From contig NZ_WBMR01000042.1 in assembly GCF_008923365.1 (NCBI RefSeq), forward strand, positions 1 through 56,428: DNA of 56,428 bases. The letters are read 5' to 3'. The number at the start of each line of letters is the position of its first letter. The stretch's first letter is position 1. Source of the stretch: Actinomadura montaniterrae (lineage in GTDB: Bacteria; Actinomycetota; Actinomycetes; Streptosporangiales; Streptosporangiaceae). Positions 6,598 through 15,793 of this stretch are shown one piece after another. The notes below the pieces were generated by a model, which was not told where the DNA came from, ran no database searches, and saw nothing but the letters and a program-made list of their open reading frames with translations. The translations under genes were made by a program, and so were the position numbers.

Positions 6598-7683
6598 TCA
6601 GCGCATGACGGTGGTCAGCACGTCGGAGCCGAGCGACAGCAGGAGCTGCGCGTGCAGCCGGTGGTAGATCATGCGGCCTTCGCGGCGGGACGTGATGAGC
6701 CCGACCTCGCGCAGCCGCCGCAGGTGCCGGGACACCTGCGGCTCGGAGATGCCCGTCCGCTGCGCCAGCTCGGAGGTGGTGATCGGCTCGCCGAGCAGGT
6801 GCCGGCACATCTCGAACCGGCCCGGCTCGGAGATCGCGGCGAGCCGGTCGCGGATGAGGGACTGGCGGGCGGACGGGCGCTGCTCCCAGTCCCCGGCGAT
6901 GAAGTGGACGACGAGCGGCAGCCCGTCGTCCCCGGTCTTGAGGATGAGGTGCGGCCAGCCGTGCAGGGTCGGGACGAGGAAGCAGCCCCGCTCGGCGACC
7001 TTGCCCGTCGCCGACTGGAGCTTGTCGTAGTGGACGCGGGCGGGCCGCTCGGTGACGGTGGCGGTCGGGCTGACCGAGGTGAGCACGGTCAGCGCGGACT
7101 CCTTGCGCAGCTGCTCCCGGACGGGCGCGGCGGTGTCCTTCAGGCGCGGCCCGATGCGGCGCCATTCGGCGTCGAAGAACGCGGCGGCGCAGCGTTCGAG
7201 GGTGTCGGCGAGGTGCTCGCGGAAGCCGTCCGGGTCCTCGACCAGGGCGCGGGCCAGCTCGCCGCGGGAGAACGAGCGGCGCTCGCTGGCCTTGACGAAC
7301 GCGCGCCGCACGTCCGCGTCCCGCAGCTGGTCCGCGCCCGGGAACGTCAGCCCGCGGATCGCGAACGCCGCGAGCCGGGTGAACTCGTCCGCGTCGAGGC
7401 GGGCGAGGCCGTCCAGCTCGGCGGACAGTTCGAGGTCGAGGGGCTTGCGCATCGGCAGGAACAGCCGGCAGCGGTACCGGGCCCACAGCGGCGCGAACCG
7501 GTTCAGCTCCTGGACGAGCGGCTCCGGCAGCGCCTCCCGGGTGCGGGCGAGCCACGCCCGCGACTCGGGATGGTGCTCGGGCTCGGCGAGGGTGTGCAGG
7601 CACGCCATCAGCTCGGCCAGCGGCGACGTCCCCACCGCGAAGTGCGATGCCTGCGCCCCGTCCACGTCGAGCGTGACGACCAT
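6598..7683 (-). CDS. DUF5937 / ArsR-type winged-helix regulator
   Basis: Protein of 361 aa. A long N-terminal DUF5937-like region (about 1-275) precedes a C-terminal winged helix: PITTSELAQRTGISEPQVSRHLRRLREVGLITSRREGRMIYHRL. This order is common in actinobacterial ArsR-like regulators; the N-terminal part probably senses a ligand or partner. It begins only 10 bp after the CocE-type hydrolase stop, so it is likely the last gene of the importer/hydrolase operon and may regulate it. Confidence 0.75.
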   Translation of the reverse strand: MVVTLDVDGAQASHFAVGTSPLAELMACLHTLAEPEHHPESRAWLARTREALPEPLVQELNRFAPLWARYRCRLFLPMRKPLDLELSAELDGLARLDADEFTRLAAFAIRGLTFPGADQLRDADVRRAFVKASERRSFSRGELARALVEDPDGFREHLADTLERCAAAFFDAEWRRIGPRLKDTAAPVREQLRKESALTVLTSVSPTATVTERPARVHYDKLQSATGKVAERGCFLVPTLHGWPHLILKTGDDGLPLVVHFIAGDWEQRPSARQSLIRDRLAAISEPGRFEMCRHLLGEPITTSELAQRTGISEPQVSRHLRRLREVGLITSRREGRMIYHRLHAQLLLSLGSDVLTTVMR

Positions 7684-7693
7684 GGCCCGAATC

Positions 7694-9628
7694 CTAACCG
7701 CGGCCGGGGCCGCGCCCGGGCCCGTCGTCCAGGACGTGCACCGACAGCCACGACGGGTGCTCCGGCGACAGGTGCACCTCGTTGACGGCCACGACGCGCC
7801 GCCGCGCCGCCGCTTCCGGGCCGCCGGTGTTGGGGTTGACGTCGAAGCGCGGGAAGTTGCTCGACGACACGTCCAGCCGGATGCGGTGGCCCTTGGCGAA
7901 CAGGTTCGCGGTGTCGGGCGCGGTCACGGTGATCTCGTAGACGGTGCCGGGCCGCATCGGCTCCGGGTTCGCGAACGAGTTCCGGTACCGGCAGCGCAGG
8001 ATCCCGTCGGTGAGGTTCATCGCGTAGCCGTTGGGATAGTCGGCGTTCGGCGGGTGGACGTCGATGAGCCGGACGGTGAAGTCGGTGTCCGGCGCGCTCG
8101 ACGCCACCGACAGCCGCACCCGGACCGGCCCGGCGATCGCGACGTCGCGTTCCAGCGGCTCGGTCTGGAAGACGAGCACGTCGGGACGGGCCGCGATCGG
8201 CAGGTACGGCGGTTCGCAGCCGAACGTGCCGTCGGTCGGGCACTGGTCGAACGCGCCGCCGTGCATGACGGGCTCGCCAGACGTGATCTGCCCGCCGATC
8301 GTCGGGACGGGGTTCGCCGGGTCGAAGTCGTATTCGAGCCGGTCGTCGGCGCCGTCCTGCGGCGATTCCGCGGTGAGGGAGCCGTCCTGCCGCAGGTAGA
8401 GCCGGACGGCGGTCGCCTCCTGCGGCGGCCAGGTGGCGGCGGTGCGCCACTCGCCGCCGTGGTCCAGCCGCCCCTCCTCGTTGCGGCGGCCGCTGCCGCC
8501 GCCCATGAGGAAGTACTGGACGCGCGGGAAGTCCTCCCCGGCGCCGTCTCCCGACCCGTCGCCGCCGCCGAGGTGGCGGGCGAACCAGCGGGCGCGGAAC
8601 TCCCAGTAGTCGGGGGCGAGGTTGCCGTCCAGGACGGCGCGGGGCCCGAAGTCCACGTCACCGGAGTACCGGACGCTGCGGGCGCCGTGCGTCCACGGCC
8701 CGACGACCAGGTACGCCGGGCTCGACTTCGCCTCGGTGAGCGCGCGGAAGTTCTCCACCGCGGTCAGGACGTACGGGTCGTACCAGCTGACCATGTGCAG
8801 GCTCGGCACGTCCGGGAACCGGTCGTAGGAGCCGCGCCCGAACAGGCCGAGCCGCTGCCAGAACTCGCCGAACGCGCCGTGCTCCCACTGTTCGAGCAGG
8901 TACTCCTCGTACTCGGGCACGGCGCGCAGCGGGGACGCGCCGCGCCGCCACGGCATCGCGCGGAACCAGGCGGGCAGGTCCTGCGACTGCAGCGACGCCC
9001 GGACGACGGGGTCGCGGTGCGCGGCGGGGCTGTTCAGCGCGTGCCGGTACGCCCACGTCGCCTGCTTGAGCTCGAACGCGCCGCCCATCCGGATGCCCGC
9101 CTCGTACGCGCTGGCGAACCCGCCGGAGTCGACGAACATCGCGGCGAGGTGGCGCGGCGACAGCGCGGCCAGCGCGGTCTGCACGTGCGCGGAGTACGAG
9201 ACCCCGGTGGTGGCGACGCGGCCGTCGCACCACGGCTGCGCGCCGATCCACTCGACGGTGTCGAAGCCGTCCTCGGCCTCGCCGAGGTACTTGACGAACT
9301 GCCCCTCCGAGTCGCCCCTGCCCCGGCAGTCCTGGCGGACGACGTTGTACCCGCGGCCGACGAAGATCGCCGCGGACCGGTCCGGGAACACCGGCTCGCC
9401 GTGCCGGTCCAGGCCGTCGGACTCGCGCCGCGCCCGCCGCCCGTACGGGGTGCGTTCCAGCAGGACGGGCCGCGCCTCCAGCTCGCGGTCGGCGCTGTAC
9501 AGGTCCGCCACCAGGACGGCGCCGTCGCGCATGGCGGTGCGCACGACGCGCCGCCACACCGAGCCGCCGTCCGGCAGCGCGATCTCCTCCGCCTCCTCGG
9601 CGACGGCCCCCGACTCCATCACCGTCAT
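7694..9628 (-). CDS. CocE/NonD-family serine hydrolase (X-Pro dipeptidyl-peptidase-like)
   Basis: Protein of 644 aa. An S15 alpha/beta-hydrolase domain has the nucleophile in GVSYSAH, the oxyanion-type Tyr in ERTPYGRRA, and VVRQDCRGRGDSEG. A His candidate lies in GPWTHGARSV, and the C-terminal jelly-roll domain contains GPVRVRLSVASSAPDTDFTVRLIDVHP. Family members cleave acyl-amide, ester or X-Pro bonds. There is no signal peptide, so it acts in the cytoplasm. Its ATG at 9628 overlaps the TGA of the binding-protein gene (ATGA), implying translational coupling and a substrate delivered by that importer. Upstream in-frame codons to 9766 lie inside the preceding gene and were rejected. Confidence 0.85.
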   Translation of the reverse strand: MTVMESGAVAEEAEEIALPDGGSVWRRVVRTAMRDGAVLVADLYSADRELEARPVLLERTPYGRRARRESDGLDRHGEPVFPDRSAAIFVGRGYNVVRQDCRGRGDSEGQFVKYLGEAEDGFDTVEWIGAQPWCDGRVATTGVSYSAHVQTALAALSPRHLAAMFVDSGGFASAYEAGIRMGGAFELKQATWAYRHALNSPAAHRDPVVRASLQSQDLPAWFRAMPWRRGASPLRAVPEYEEYLLEQWEHGAFGEFWQRLGLFGRGSYDRFPDVPSLHMVSWYDPYVLTAVENFRALTEAKSSPAYLVVGPWTHGARSVRYSGDVDFGPRAVLDGNLAPDYWEFRARWFARHLGGGDGSGDGAGEDFPRVQYFLMGGGSGRRNEEGRLDHGGEWRTAATWPPQEATAVRLYLRQDGSLTAESPQDGADDRLEYDFDPANPVPTIGGQITSGEPVMHGGAFDQCPTDGTFGCEPPYLPIAARPDVLVFQTEPLERDVAIAGPVRVRLSVASSAPDTDFTVRLIDVHPPNADYPNGYAMNLTDGILRCRYRNSFANPEPMRPGTVYEITVTAPDTANLFAKGHRIRLDVSSSNFPRFDVNPNTGGPEAAARRRVVAVNEVHLSPEHPSWLSVHVLDDGPGRGPGRG

Positions 9629-10530
9629 GAAGAGGAGCCGCCCTGGGTGCCCTCGGCGCCCTGCCCGTTCCCGCCGGCCTGACCGTTCCCGCCGTCCTGG
9701 CCGACCTGCGAGCCGAGCGCGGGCCAGATCTTCACCAGCTCGGGACGCGGCGCCTCGACGAACCACTTCTTGTAGATCTTCAGGAAGGTGCCGTCCTGCA
9801 CCATCGCGCCGAGCTGCCCGTCGAAGGCCTGCTGGAACTTGGTGTTCTTCTTCTGGACGGCCATCGCGGTCGCGTGGTCGACGGGCGCCGACACCGCGGG
9901 CTTGAGCGCGCTGTACTTCTTCAGGTAGGCGTCCGCGTCCGGGCCGCCGACGACGAACGCGTCCAGGTTGCCCGACAGCAGCTGCGTGACCGCGGTGTTC
10001 TGGTTCTGGAACTGGACCTGCTTCGCGCCCGGCATCTTCGACTTCACGAACTCCTGCTGGACGGCGCCGGTGATGTCGCCGACCCGCTTGCCGGAGAAGT
10101 CCGTCAGCTTCGTGGCGGTGGAGTTCTTGCGGGTCAGGACGGTCGTGGTGCTCCAGTACACGCCCTTGGTGAACGACACCTGCTTCTGCCGCTCCGCCGT
10201 GACGCCGAGCCCGCTCGCCGCCAGGTCGTACTGGCCGGACGACAGGCCCTGCAGCGCCGCCGGGACCGCGCTCGCCTTGTACTCCACCTTCAGCTTCAGC
10301 CGCTTGGCGACCTCGTCGGTGAGGTCGACGATGAAGCCCTGCGGCTTGCCGCCCTTGTCGGCGGCCGCGAACGGGGGCTGGTCGGTGGAGACCGCCGCGA
10401 GGACGGTGCCGGCCTCCTCCAGCCCGTACGGGTTGTCCTTGCCGGAGCCGCCGCCGCAGCCGGCGAGCGTCAGGGCCGCCGCGGCGACCGCGCCGCCCGC
10501 CGCGAAGCGGACGCCGAAAGCCTTGTTCAT
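9625..10530 (-). CDS. ABC importer substrate-binding lipoprotein (amino-acid type, SBP_bac_3)
   Basis: Protein of 301 aa. A signal peptide with lipobox LTLAGCGGG anchors it outside the membrane. The body matches periplasmic binding protein family 3: STDQPPFAAADKGGKPQGFIVDLTDEVAKRL, LQGLSSGQYDLAASGLGVTAERQKQVSFT, and GTFLKIYKKWF near the end. Family 3 proteins bind polar amino acids, opines or similar. A Gly/Gln/Asn-rich tail is appended after residue ~275. It precedes the hydrolase with an ATGA overlap and follows the ATPase by 28 bp. Confidence 0.88.
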   Translation of the reverse strand: MNKAFGVRFAAGGAVAAAALTLAGCGGGSGKDNPYGLEEAGTVLAAVSTDQPPFAAADKGGKPQGFIVDLTDEVAKRLKLKVEYKASAVPAALQGLSSGQYDLAASGLGVTAERQKQVSFTKGVYWSTTTVLTRKNSTATKLTDFSGKRVGDITGAVQQEFVKSKMPGAKQVQFQNQNTAVTQLLSGNLDAFVVGGPDADAYLKKYSALKPAVSAPVDHATAMAVQKKNTKFQQAFDGQLGAMVQDGTFLKIYKKWFVEAPRPELVKIWPALGSQVGQDGGNGQAGGNGQGAEGTQGGSSS

Positions 10531-10558
10531 GTGCTTGTCCTGCCTTTTCGTGGGGGTG

Positions 10559-11308
10559 TCAGAGGACCTTGGAGAGGAACTCGCGGAACCGCGGGCTGGA
10601 CGGGGCGTCGAGCACCGCGCGGGCCTCGCCCTCCTCGGCGATCAGCCCGTCGTCCATGAACATCACGCGGTCGGCGGCCTCGCGGGCGAACCCGATCTCG
10701 TGCGTGACGACGACCATGGTCATCCCGGTGCCGGCCAGCTCCCGCATCACCGCGAGGACGTCGCCGACCAGCTCCGGGTCGAGCGCGGAGGTCGCCTCGT
10801 CGAACAGCATCACCTCGGGGCTCATCGCGAGGCTCCGGGCGATCGCGACGCGCTGCTGCTGCCCGCCGGACAGGTTCCCCGGCCGCTGCCGGGCCAGCTG
10901 CCCGAGCCCGAGCCGGGCGAGCTGCGCGTGCCCGATCTCCTCCGCCTCCGCCTTGCCCATCCCGCGGACGTGCCGCAGCGCGAGCGTGACGTTGTCCAGC
11001 ACGTTCAGGTGCCCGAACAGGTTGAAGTGCTGGAAGACCATGCCGATCTTCGCGCGGGCGGCGTCGACGTCGACCTTCGGGTCGGTGAGCGTCGTCCCGG
11101 ACACGACCACGCTGCCGGACGTGGGCTGCTCCAGCAGGTTCAGGCACTTCAGCATCGTCGACTTGCCGGACCCGGACCGGCCGAGCACGCACAGCACCTC
11201 GCTCGGCGCCACGTCGAAGCTCACCCCGCGCAGGATCTCGGTGTCGCCGTAGGACTTGCGCAGGTCCCGGACGCTGATCGCCGTCTGCGTCTGCGTCGCC
11301 GTCGTCAT
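10559..11308 (-). CDS. Amino-acid-type ABC importer ATPase
   Basis: Protein of 249 aa with a complete ATPase: Walker [11 protein letters not shown]-loop [10 protein letters not shown], signature LSGGQQQR, Walker [13 protein letters not shown], switch His [10 protein letters not shown]. The length and the [18 protein letters not shown] segment are typical of GlnQ/HisP-type polar amino-acid importers. Its ATG overlaps the permease TGA (ATGA at 11305-11308). It energises uptake through the adjacent permease and binding protein. Confidence 0.92.
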   Translation of the reverse strand: MTTATQTQTAISVRDLRKSYGDTEILRGVSFDVAPSEVLCVLGRSGSGKSTMLKCLNLLEQPTSGSVVVSGTTLTDPKVDVDAARAKIGMVFQHFNLFGHLNVLDNVTLALRHVRGMGKAEAEEIGHAQLARLGLGQLARQRPGNLSGGQQQRVAIARSLAMSPEVMLFDEATSALDPELVGDVLAVMRELAGTGMTMVVVTHEIGFAREAADRVMFMDDGLIAEEGEARAVLDAPSSPRFREFLSKVL

Positions 11309-12123
11309 GCCCGCTCCTTCACCGCGGTGCCCGCGGTCAGCTCGCCCGTGGTCGTCCCGCCCGCGATGCCCGCGGCGCCGGTCCCGTCCTCCTGGACGAG
11401 GGCCGCCGCCGGCCGCCGCGCGCCGCGCCCGCCGCCCTCGCGCATCCGCCGGTCCAGCCAGTTGACGAGGTACGTCAGCGGGATCGTGATCACGAGGTAG
11501 CAGAGCCCGGCCGCGACCAGCGCCGACGCGTTGTAGCTCGCGGCCTGCCGCTCCTGCGCGATGAAGTACAGCTCCCGCTGCCCGACGCCGAGGCCGAGCA
11601 GGTAGACCAGCGAGCTCTCCTTGATGTCGACGATGAACTGCCCGGCGAGGGCGGGCAGCACGTTCCGGATCCCCTGCGGGACCACGACCAGCCGCATCGT
11701 CTTCAGGTAGGACATCCCGAGGCTGCGGCCCGCCTGCAGCTGCCCGGGCGGCACCGCCTGGATCCCGGACCGGAAGATCTCCGCGCAGTACGCCGCGGAG
11801 ATCAGCCCGACCGCGATCACCGCGTAGCCGAGCGGGTTGCGGCCGAACGGCCGGACCCCCGCGGCGGGCAGCCCGAGCCCGATCAGGCTGACCGTCACGA
11901 TCGCCGGCAGCCCCCGGAAGACGTCCACGTAGAGCCGGGCGGGCAGCCGCACCAGCCGCCGCCGCGACAGCAGCAGCACCGCCAGCAGCACGCCGACGAC
12001 CAGGCCGAACAGGATGGCCAGCACCGCGATCAGCAGCGTGTTGCGCAGCCCCTCGGTCAGCAGCGTCGGGAGTGCGCCACGGATCTCCGACCAGTCGAAG
12101 AACGTATGCAGGAAGTCGCTCAC
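11305..12123 (-). CDS. Amino-acid-type ABC importer permease (HisM/GlnP family)
   Basis: Protein of 272 aa with a single permease type. It has a helix at ~30-50 ([25 protein letters not shown]) and the EAA-like loop [29 protein letters not shown] that contacts the ATPase. A likely homodimer, since no second permease is present. The GTG start at 12123 follows GGAG by about 7 nt; the open frame up to 12381 has no membrane or permease features. The C-terminal ~45 residues are a hydrophilic extension. First gene of the importer operon. Confidence 0.88.
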   Translation of the reverse strand: MSDFLHTFFDWSEIRGALPTLLTEGLRNTLLIAVLAILFGLVVGVLLAVLLLSRRRLVRLPARLYVDVFRGLPAIVTVSLIGLGLPAAGVRPFGRNPLGYAVIAVGLISAAYCAEIFRSGIQAVPPGQLQAGRSLGMSYLKTMRLVVVPQGIRNVLPALAGQFIVDIKESSLVYLLGLGVGQRELYFIAQERQAASYNASALVAAGLCYLVITIPLTYLVNWLDRRMREGGGRGARRPAAALVQEDGTGAAGIAGGTTTGELTAGTAVKERA

Positions 12124-12397
12124 ACTCGCTCCGATCTCACGGCGTCCACCGGCTGTCCGGCGCACCGGCCGGCCGTCCGGCGGTCCTCGGCCGACCCCGC
12201 GTCCACCGCGGACGGGCGTCGCCGGTGCGCTCACACTAGGCGCAGGGTAGGCGACTGAACAGGATCGTTGCGCCAACGCGTTAATCATTGGCCGCACCCT
12301 CACATCGGCCGCGCGGCCCCTCCGGCCGGCGGCGCGGCCGGGCGCGGCCAGGGGGCGGCCGGGGGGCACGGGCCTGGGCACGGCCTGGGAAAAGCGA
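12124..12397. other. Intergenic region upstream of the importer operon
   Basis: A GC-rich stretch without a coding signal. On the minus strand, a candidate promoter region around 12235-12290 includes the palindromic word AACGCGTT, but no pair of hexamers is convincing. Confidence 0.4.
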
Positions 12398-12438
12398 AGG
12401 GACCGGCCGTGACCTGGGCGGGGTCACGGCCGGTCCCT
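12398..12438 (-). terminator. Strong hairpin terminator after the serine hydrolase
   Basis: A perfect 17-bp stem, AGGGACCGGCCGTGACC (12398-12414) with its complement (12422-12438), and a 7-nt loop. It lies 18 bp past the hydrolase stop. No T-run, as is usual in actinobacteria. Confidence 0.75.
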
Positions 12439-12456
12439 GGGAGGGGCCGGCGCTTT

Positions 12457-13662
12457 CTAGTCGTCGATGGCGGCGTAGGCGGTGGTCCAGAAGTCCTGGA
12501 AGTGGTGCGGCGGCTCCGGGGAGGTCATGGCGCGCTGGGTGAAGACGATCCCGATCATGTCCTCGCCGGGGTCGGCGTAGGCGGACGTGCCGAGCCCGCC
12601 CGTCCAGCCGAACCGGCCCGGGCGGACGAACAGGTCGTCGCGGCGGCCGTCGACGGCGAGGCCGAAGCCCCAGCCGCCGGAGCCGAGGAACATCCCGTTG
12701 CCCGCCTTCTGCTCCGGCGTCAGCCGGTCGGTGGTCATCAGCTCGACGGACGGCCGGGACAGCAGCCGCCCGCCCGGGTAGCGGCCGCCGTCCAGCAGCA
12801 TCCGCAGGAACGCGCGGTAGTCGTCGACGGTGGAGAGCAGGCCCGGGCCGCCGCTGCCGCCGGGGAAGACCGGCGGGCGGTCGTAGGCGCCGTCGCGGGG
12901 GTCGGGGCGGCGGACGAGCGCGCCGGTGCCGGGGTCGGTGGTGTAGGACGCGGCGATCCTGCCGGTGTCGGCGGCCGGCACGGTGTAGCCGGTGTCGCGC
13001 ATCCCGAGCGGCTCGAAGATCCGTTCGCGGAGGAAGTCCTCCAGCGGGCGGCCGGCGGCGCGGGCGATCAGCACGCCGGCCACGTCGGCGCCGGTGTTGT
13101 AGAGCCAGCCGGCGCCCGGCTGGTGCGCGAGCGGCAGCGCGCCGAGCCGCTTCAGCCACTCGTCGGGGCCGCAGGGCGGGCCGTCCGGGCCGTTGTCCAC
13201 GCCGGTGTCGAGCATCGCCTGCGTGATCGGCGGCAGGCCCTCCGGGAGGAACGACACGCCGTAGCCGAGCGTGAACGTGAGCGCGTCGCGCAGGGTGATC
13301 GGCCGCTCGGCGGGGACGGTGTCGTCGAGCAGGCCGTCGAGGCGGCGCAGCACGCGGCGGTCGGCGAGCTCCGGCAGCAGGTGGTGCAGCGGGTCGTCGA
13401 GGCGGAGCCGGCACTCCTCGACCAGGATCATCGCGGCGGCGGCGGTGACCGCCTTGGTGAGCGACGCGATCCGGAAGAGGGTGTCGCGCCGCATGGGGGC
13501 GTCGCCGCCCGCTTCGAGGGCGCCCGCCTCGATCACGTGCGTGTGCCCGCGCCGGTGGACGAGCGCGACGAAGCCGGGCAGCTCGCCGCGGTCGACGAAA
13601 CCGGTCATCACCCGGCGCATCCGGTCCAGCCCCGCCGCGGAGAACCCGCCGTCGTCGCTCAT
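12457..13662 (-). CDS. Serine hydrolase of the class C beta-lactamase family
   Basis: Protein of 401 aa. It has the SxxK motif in FRIASLTKAVTAAAAMI, the Tyr motif in GWLYNTGADVAG, and FGWTGGLGTSAYADP near the end as the likely third box. Such proteins act as esterases, peptidases or beta-lactamase-like enzymes on small esters or D-amino-acid peptides. There is no signal peptide, so it is probably cytoplasmic. Directly upstream are two copies of a 13-bp direct repeat (13675-13705). It follows the ABC exporter by 89 bp in the same direction. Confidence 0.82.
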   Translation of the reverse strand: MSDDGGFSAAGLDRMRRVMTGFVDRGELPGFVALVHRRGHTHVIEAGALEAGGDAPMRRDTLFRIASLTKAVTAAAAMILVEECRLRLDDPLHHLLPELADRRVLRRLDGLLDDTVPAERPITLRDALTFTLGYGVSFLPEGLPPITQAMLDTGVDNGPDGPPCGPDEWLKRLGALPLAHQPGAGWLYNTGADVAGVLIARAAGRPLEDFLRERIFEPLGMRDTGYTVPAADTGRIAASYTTDPGTGALVRRPDPRDGAYDRPPVFPGGSGGPGLLSTVDDYRAFLRMLLDGGRYPGGRLLSRPSVELMTTDRLTPEQKAGNGMFLGSGGWGFGLAVDGRRDDLFVRPGRFGWTGGLGTSAYADPGEDMIGIVFTQRAMTSPEPPHHFQDFWTTAYAAIDD

Positions 13663-13674
13663 GTCGCTCCTCGT

Positions 13675-13705
13675 GGTCGGCTCTTGCAGGTAGGTCGGCT
13701 CTTGC
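13675..13705. repeat. Tandem 13-bp direct repeat upstream of the serine hydrolase
   Basis: GGTCGGCTCTTGC occurs at 13675-13687 and again at 13693-13705, an 18-bp period, in the short leader or promoter of the hydrolase. It could be a paired regulator site. Confidence 0.5.
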
Positions 13706-13751
13706 GGTTATGACCGTCCAGCGGCCCGGAACTCATCGGCGCGGGCCGGGT

Positions 13752-15635
13752 TCAGGCGACGGGTTCCAGGGGCGGGCGGGTGTCGAACTGGGTCTCGTAC
13801 AGGTCGGCGTAGCGGCCGCCCGCGGCGAGGAGCTCGTCGTGGGTGCCGCGCTCGACGATCCGGCCCTCCTCCACGACCAGGATCAGGTCGGCGGCGCGGA
13901 CGGTGGACAGCCGGTGCGCGATCACCACGGCGGTGCGCCCGTCGAGGGCCTCGGCGAGGGCCTCCTGGACGGCGGCCTCGGACGTGGAGTCCAGGTGCGC
14001 GGTCGCCTCGTCGAGGATGACGACGCGCTGCCGGGCCAGCAGCAGCCGGGCGATGGTGAGCCGCTGCCGCTCGCCGCCCGACAGCCGGTAGCCGCGCTCG
14101 CCGACGATCGTGTCGAGGCCGTCCGGCAGCCCCGCGATCAGCGCGTCGAGGCGGGCGCGGCGCAGCACGTCCCACAGCTCGTCCTCGGTCGCCTCGGGGC
14201 GGGCCAGCAGCAGGTTGGCGCGGATCGACTCGTGGAACAGGTGGCCGTCCTGGGTGACCATGCCGAGCGTCGCGCGGATCGAGGCGAACGACAGGTCGCG
14301 GACGTCGACGCCGCCGAGCCGGACGGCGCCGGCGTCGGCGTCGTACAGCCGCGGCAGCAGCTGCGCGATCGTGGACTTGCCGGCGCCGGACGAGCCGACG
14401 AGCGCGACCATCTGCCCGGGTTCGGCGCGGAACGACACGTCGTGCAGGACGTCGACGCCGCCGCGGGTGTCGAGCGTCGCGACCTCCTCCAGCGAGGCGA
14501 GGGAGACCTTGTCGGCGGCGGGGTAGGCGAAGGTGACGCCGTCGAACTCGACCGCGACGGGGCCGTCCGGGACGTCGCGCGGCTCGGGCTTCTCGGCGAC
14601 GAGCGGGCGCAGGTCGAGCACCTCGAAGACGCGCTCGAAGCTGACCAGCGCGCTCATCACCTCGACGCGGGCGCTGGCGAGCGCGGTCAGCGGCGCGTAC
14701 AGCCGGGTGAGCAGCAGCGCGAGGGCGACGACGGCGCCGGCGTCGAGGTGGCCGCGCAGCGACAGCCAGCCGCCGAGCCCATAGACGAGGGCGAGGGCCA
14801 GGGCCGACACCATCGTCAGCGCGGTGATGAACACGTGCTGCACCATCGCGGTGCGGACGCCGATGTCGCGGACGCGGCGGGCGCGCGCGGCGAACTCGGC
14901 GGACTCGCGGTCGGGCCTGCCGAACAGCTTGACCAGGGTGGCGCCGGGCGCGGAGAACCGCTCGGTCATCTGGGTACTCATCGCGGCGTCGTGCCGGGCG
15001 GCCTCGCGCTCCAGCCCGGCGAGGCGGGTGCCCATCCGGCGGGCGGGCAGCACGAAGACCGGCAGCAGCACCAGCGCGAGCAGCGTGACCTGCCAGGAGA
15101 TGCTCACCATGACGGCCAGCGTCAGCAGCAGCGTCACGAGGTTGCTGACCACGCCGGACAGCGTGTCGCTGAACGCGCGCTGCGCGCCGATCACGTCGTT
15201 GTTGAGCCGGCTGACGAGCGCGCCGGTGCGGGTGCGGGTGAAGAACGCGACCGGCATCCGCTGGACGTGGTCGAACACGGCGGTGCGCAGGTCGAGGATG
15301 AGGCCCTCGCCGATGCGGGCCGACAGCCACCGGTTGGCGAGGCCGAGCCCGCCCTCGGCGACCGCGAGCACCGCGATCAGCACCGCCAGCCCGACCACGG
15401 TGGACGTCGCGGACCGGTCGACGATCGCGTTCACCACCCGTCCGGCGAGCACGGGCGTCGCGACGGCGAGCACCGCCATCACCACGCTGAGCAGCAGGAA
15501 CGCGTACAGGGGCCGGCGGTGGGGGCGGGCGAAGGCGGCGATCCGGCGCAGCGTCGCCTTCGAGAACGGCCGGCGGTCGTCCTGCGCGTTCATGGCGTGG
15601 TGCAGCGACATCCACGCGGTGACTTCCATGTCCAT
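13752..15635 (-). CDS. ABC multidrug-type exporter (fused membrane and ATPase domains)
   Basis: Protein of 627 aa. A six-helix exporter domain (about residues 35-325) is fused to an ATPase with Walker A GSSGAGKST, Q-loop GMVTQDGHLF, signature YRLSGGERQRL, Walker B RVVILDEATAHLD and switch His VVIAHRLSTVRAA. The half-transporter would work as a homodimer, pumping a lipophilic compound, drug or lipid out. The longest frame starts at 15674, but that ATG lies in the predicted -10, so the ATG at 15635, 9 nt after GAGGA, is preferred. A MerR/SoxR-type promoter with a 19-bp spacer drives it. SoxR regulons of Streptomyces include an ABC exporter, which fits. Confidence 0.88.
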   Translation of the reverse strand: MDMEVTAWMSLHHAMNAQDDRRPFSKATLRRIAAFARPHRRPLYAFLLLSVVMAVLAVATPVLAGRVVNAIVDRSATSTVVGLAVLIAVLAVAEGGLGLANRWLSARIGEGLILDLRTAVFDHVQRMPVAFFTRTRTGALVSRLNNDVIGAQRAFSDTLSGVVSNLVTLLLTLAVMVSISWQVTLLALVLLPVFVLPARRMGTRLAGLEREAARHDAAMSTQMTERFSAPGATLVKLFGRPDRESAEFAARARRVRDIGVRTAMVQHVFITALTMVSALALALVYGLGGWLSLRGHLDAGAVVALALLLTRLYAPLTALASARVEVMSALVSFERVFEVLDLRPLVAEKPEPRDVPDGPVAVEFDGVTFAYPAADKVSLASLEEVATLDTRGGVDVLHDVSFRAEPGQMVALVGSSGAGKSTIAQLLPRLYDADAGAVRLGGVDVRDLSFASIRATLGMVTQDGHLFHESIRANLLLARPEATEDELWDVLRRARLDALIAGLPDGLDTIVGERGYRLSGGERQRLTIARLLLARQRVVILDEATAHLDSTSEAAVQEALAEALDGRTAVVIAHRLSTVRAADLILVVEEGRIVERGTHDELLAAGGRYADLYETQFDTRPPLEPVA

Positions 15636-15672
15636 GTCGGGCGGTCCTCGGTCGTCGTCGGCTCGGGGCCCC

Positions 15673-15703
15673 ATCCTGAAACCTCAACGAATGTTGAGGT
15701 CAA
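15673..15703 (-). promoter_or_regulatory. MerR/SoxR-type promoter with operator in a 19-bp spacer
   Basis: On the minus strand the -35 TTGACC (15698-15703) and -10 CAGGAT (15673-15678) are 19 bp apart. The spacer region carries the dyad ACCTCAAC-GAAT-GTTGAGGT (15681-15700). A long spacer holding a CCTCAA...TTGAGG palindrome is the hallmark of MerR-family activation and is very close to SoxR boxes. No MerR gene lies in the window. Confidence 0.75.
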
Positions 15704-15749
15704 GTCGTCGGCGAGGCCATCGTCGCGCGCGGGTACGACAATCCGGTGT

Positions 15750-15774
15750 CGATCACCGATAATCCGAGTGATCG
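15750..15774. promoter_or_regulatory. Dyad over the -10 of the class V aminotransferase gene
   Basis: CGATCAC (15750-15756) and GTGATCG (15768-15774) flank an 11-nt centre containing GATAAT (15758-15763), a plausible -10. A regulator bound here would block the promoter. Confidence 0.45.
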
Positions 15775-15793
15775 GCGACAGAGGGGGGCGAAC

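Noticed and set aside
7694..9766. Longer start of the CocE hydrolase at 9766
   Set aside because: The extra residues are Arg-rich and antisense-like, and lie inside the binding-protein gene; the ATGA overlap at 9625-9628 is the better start.
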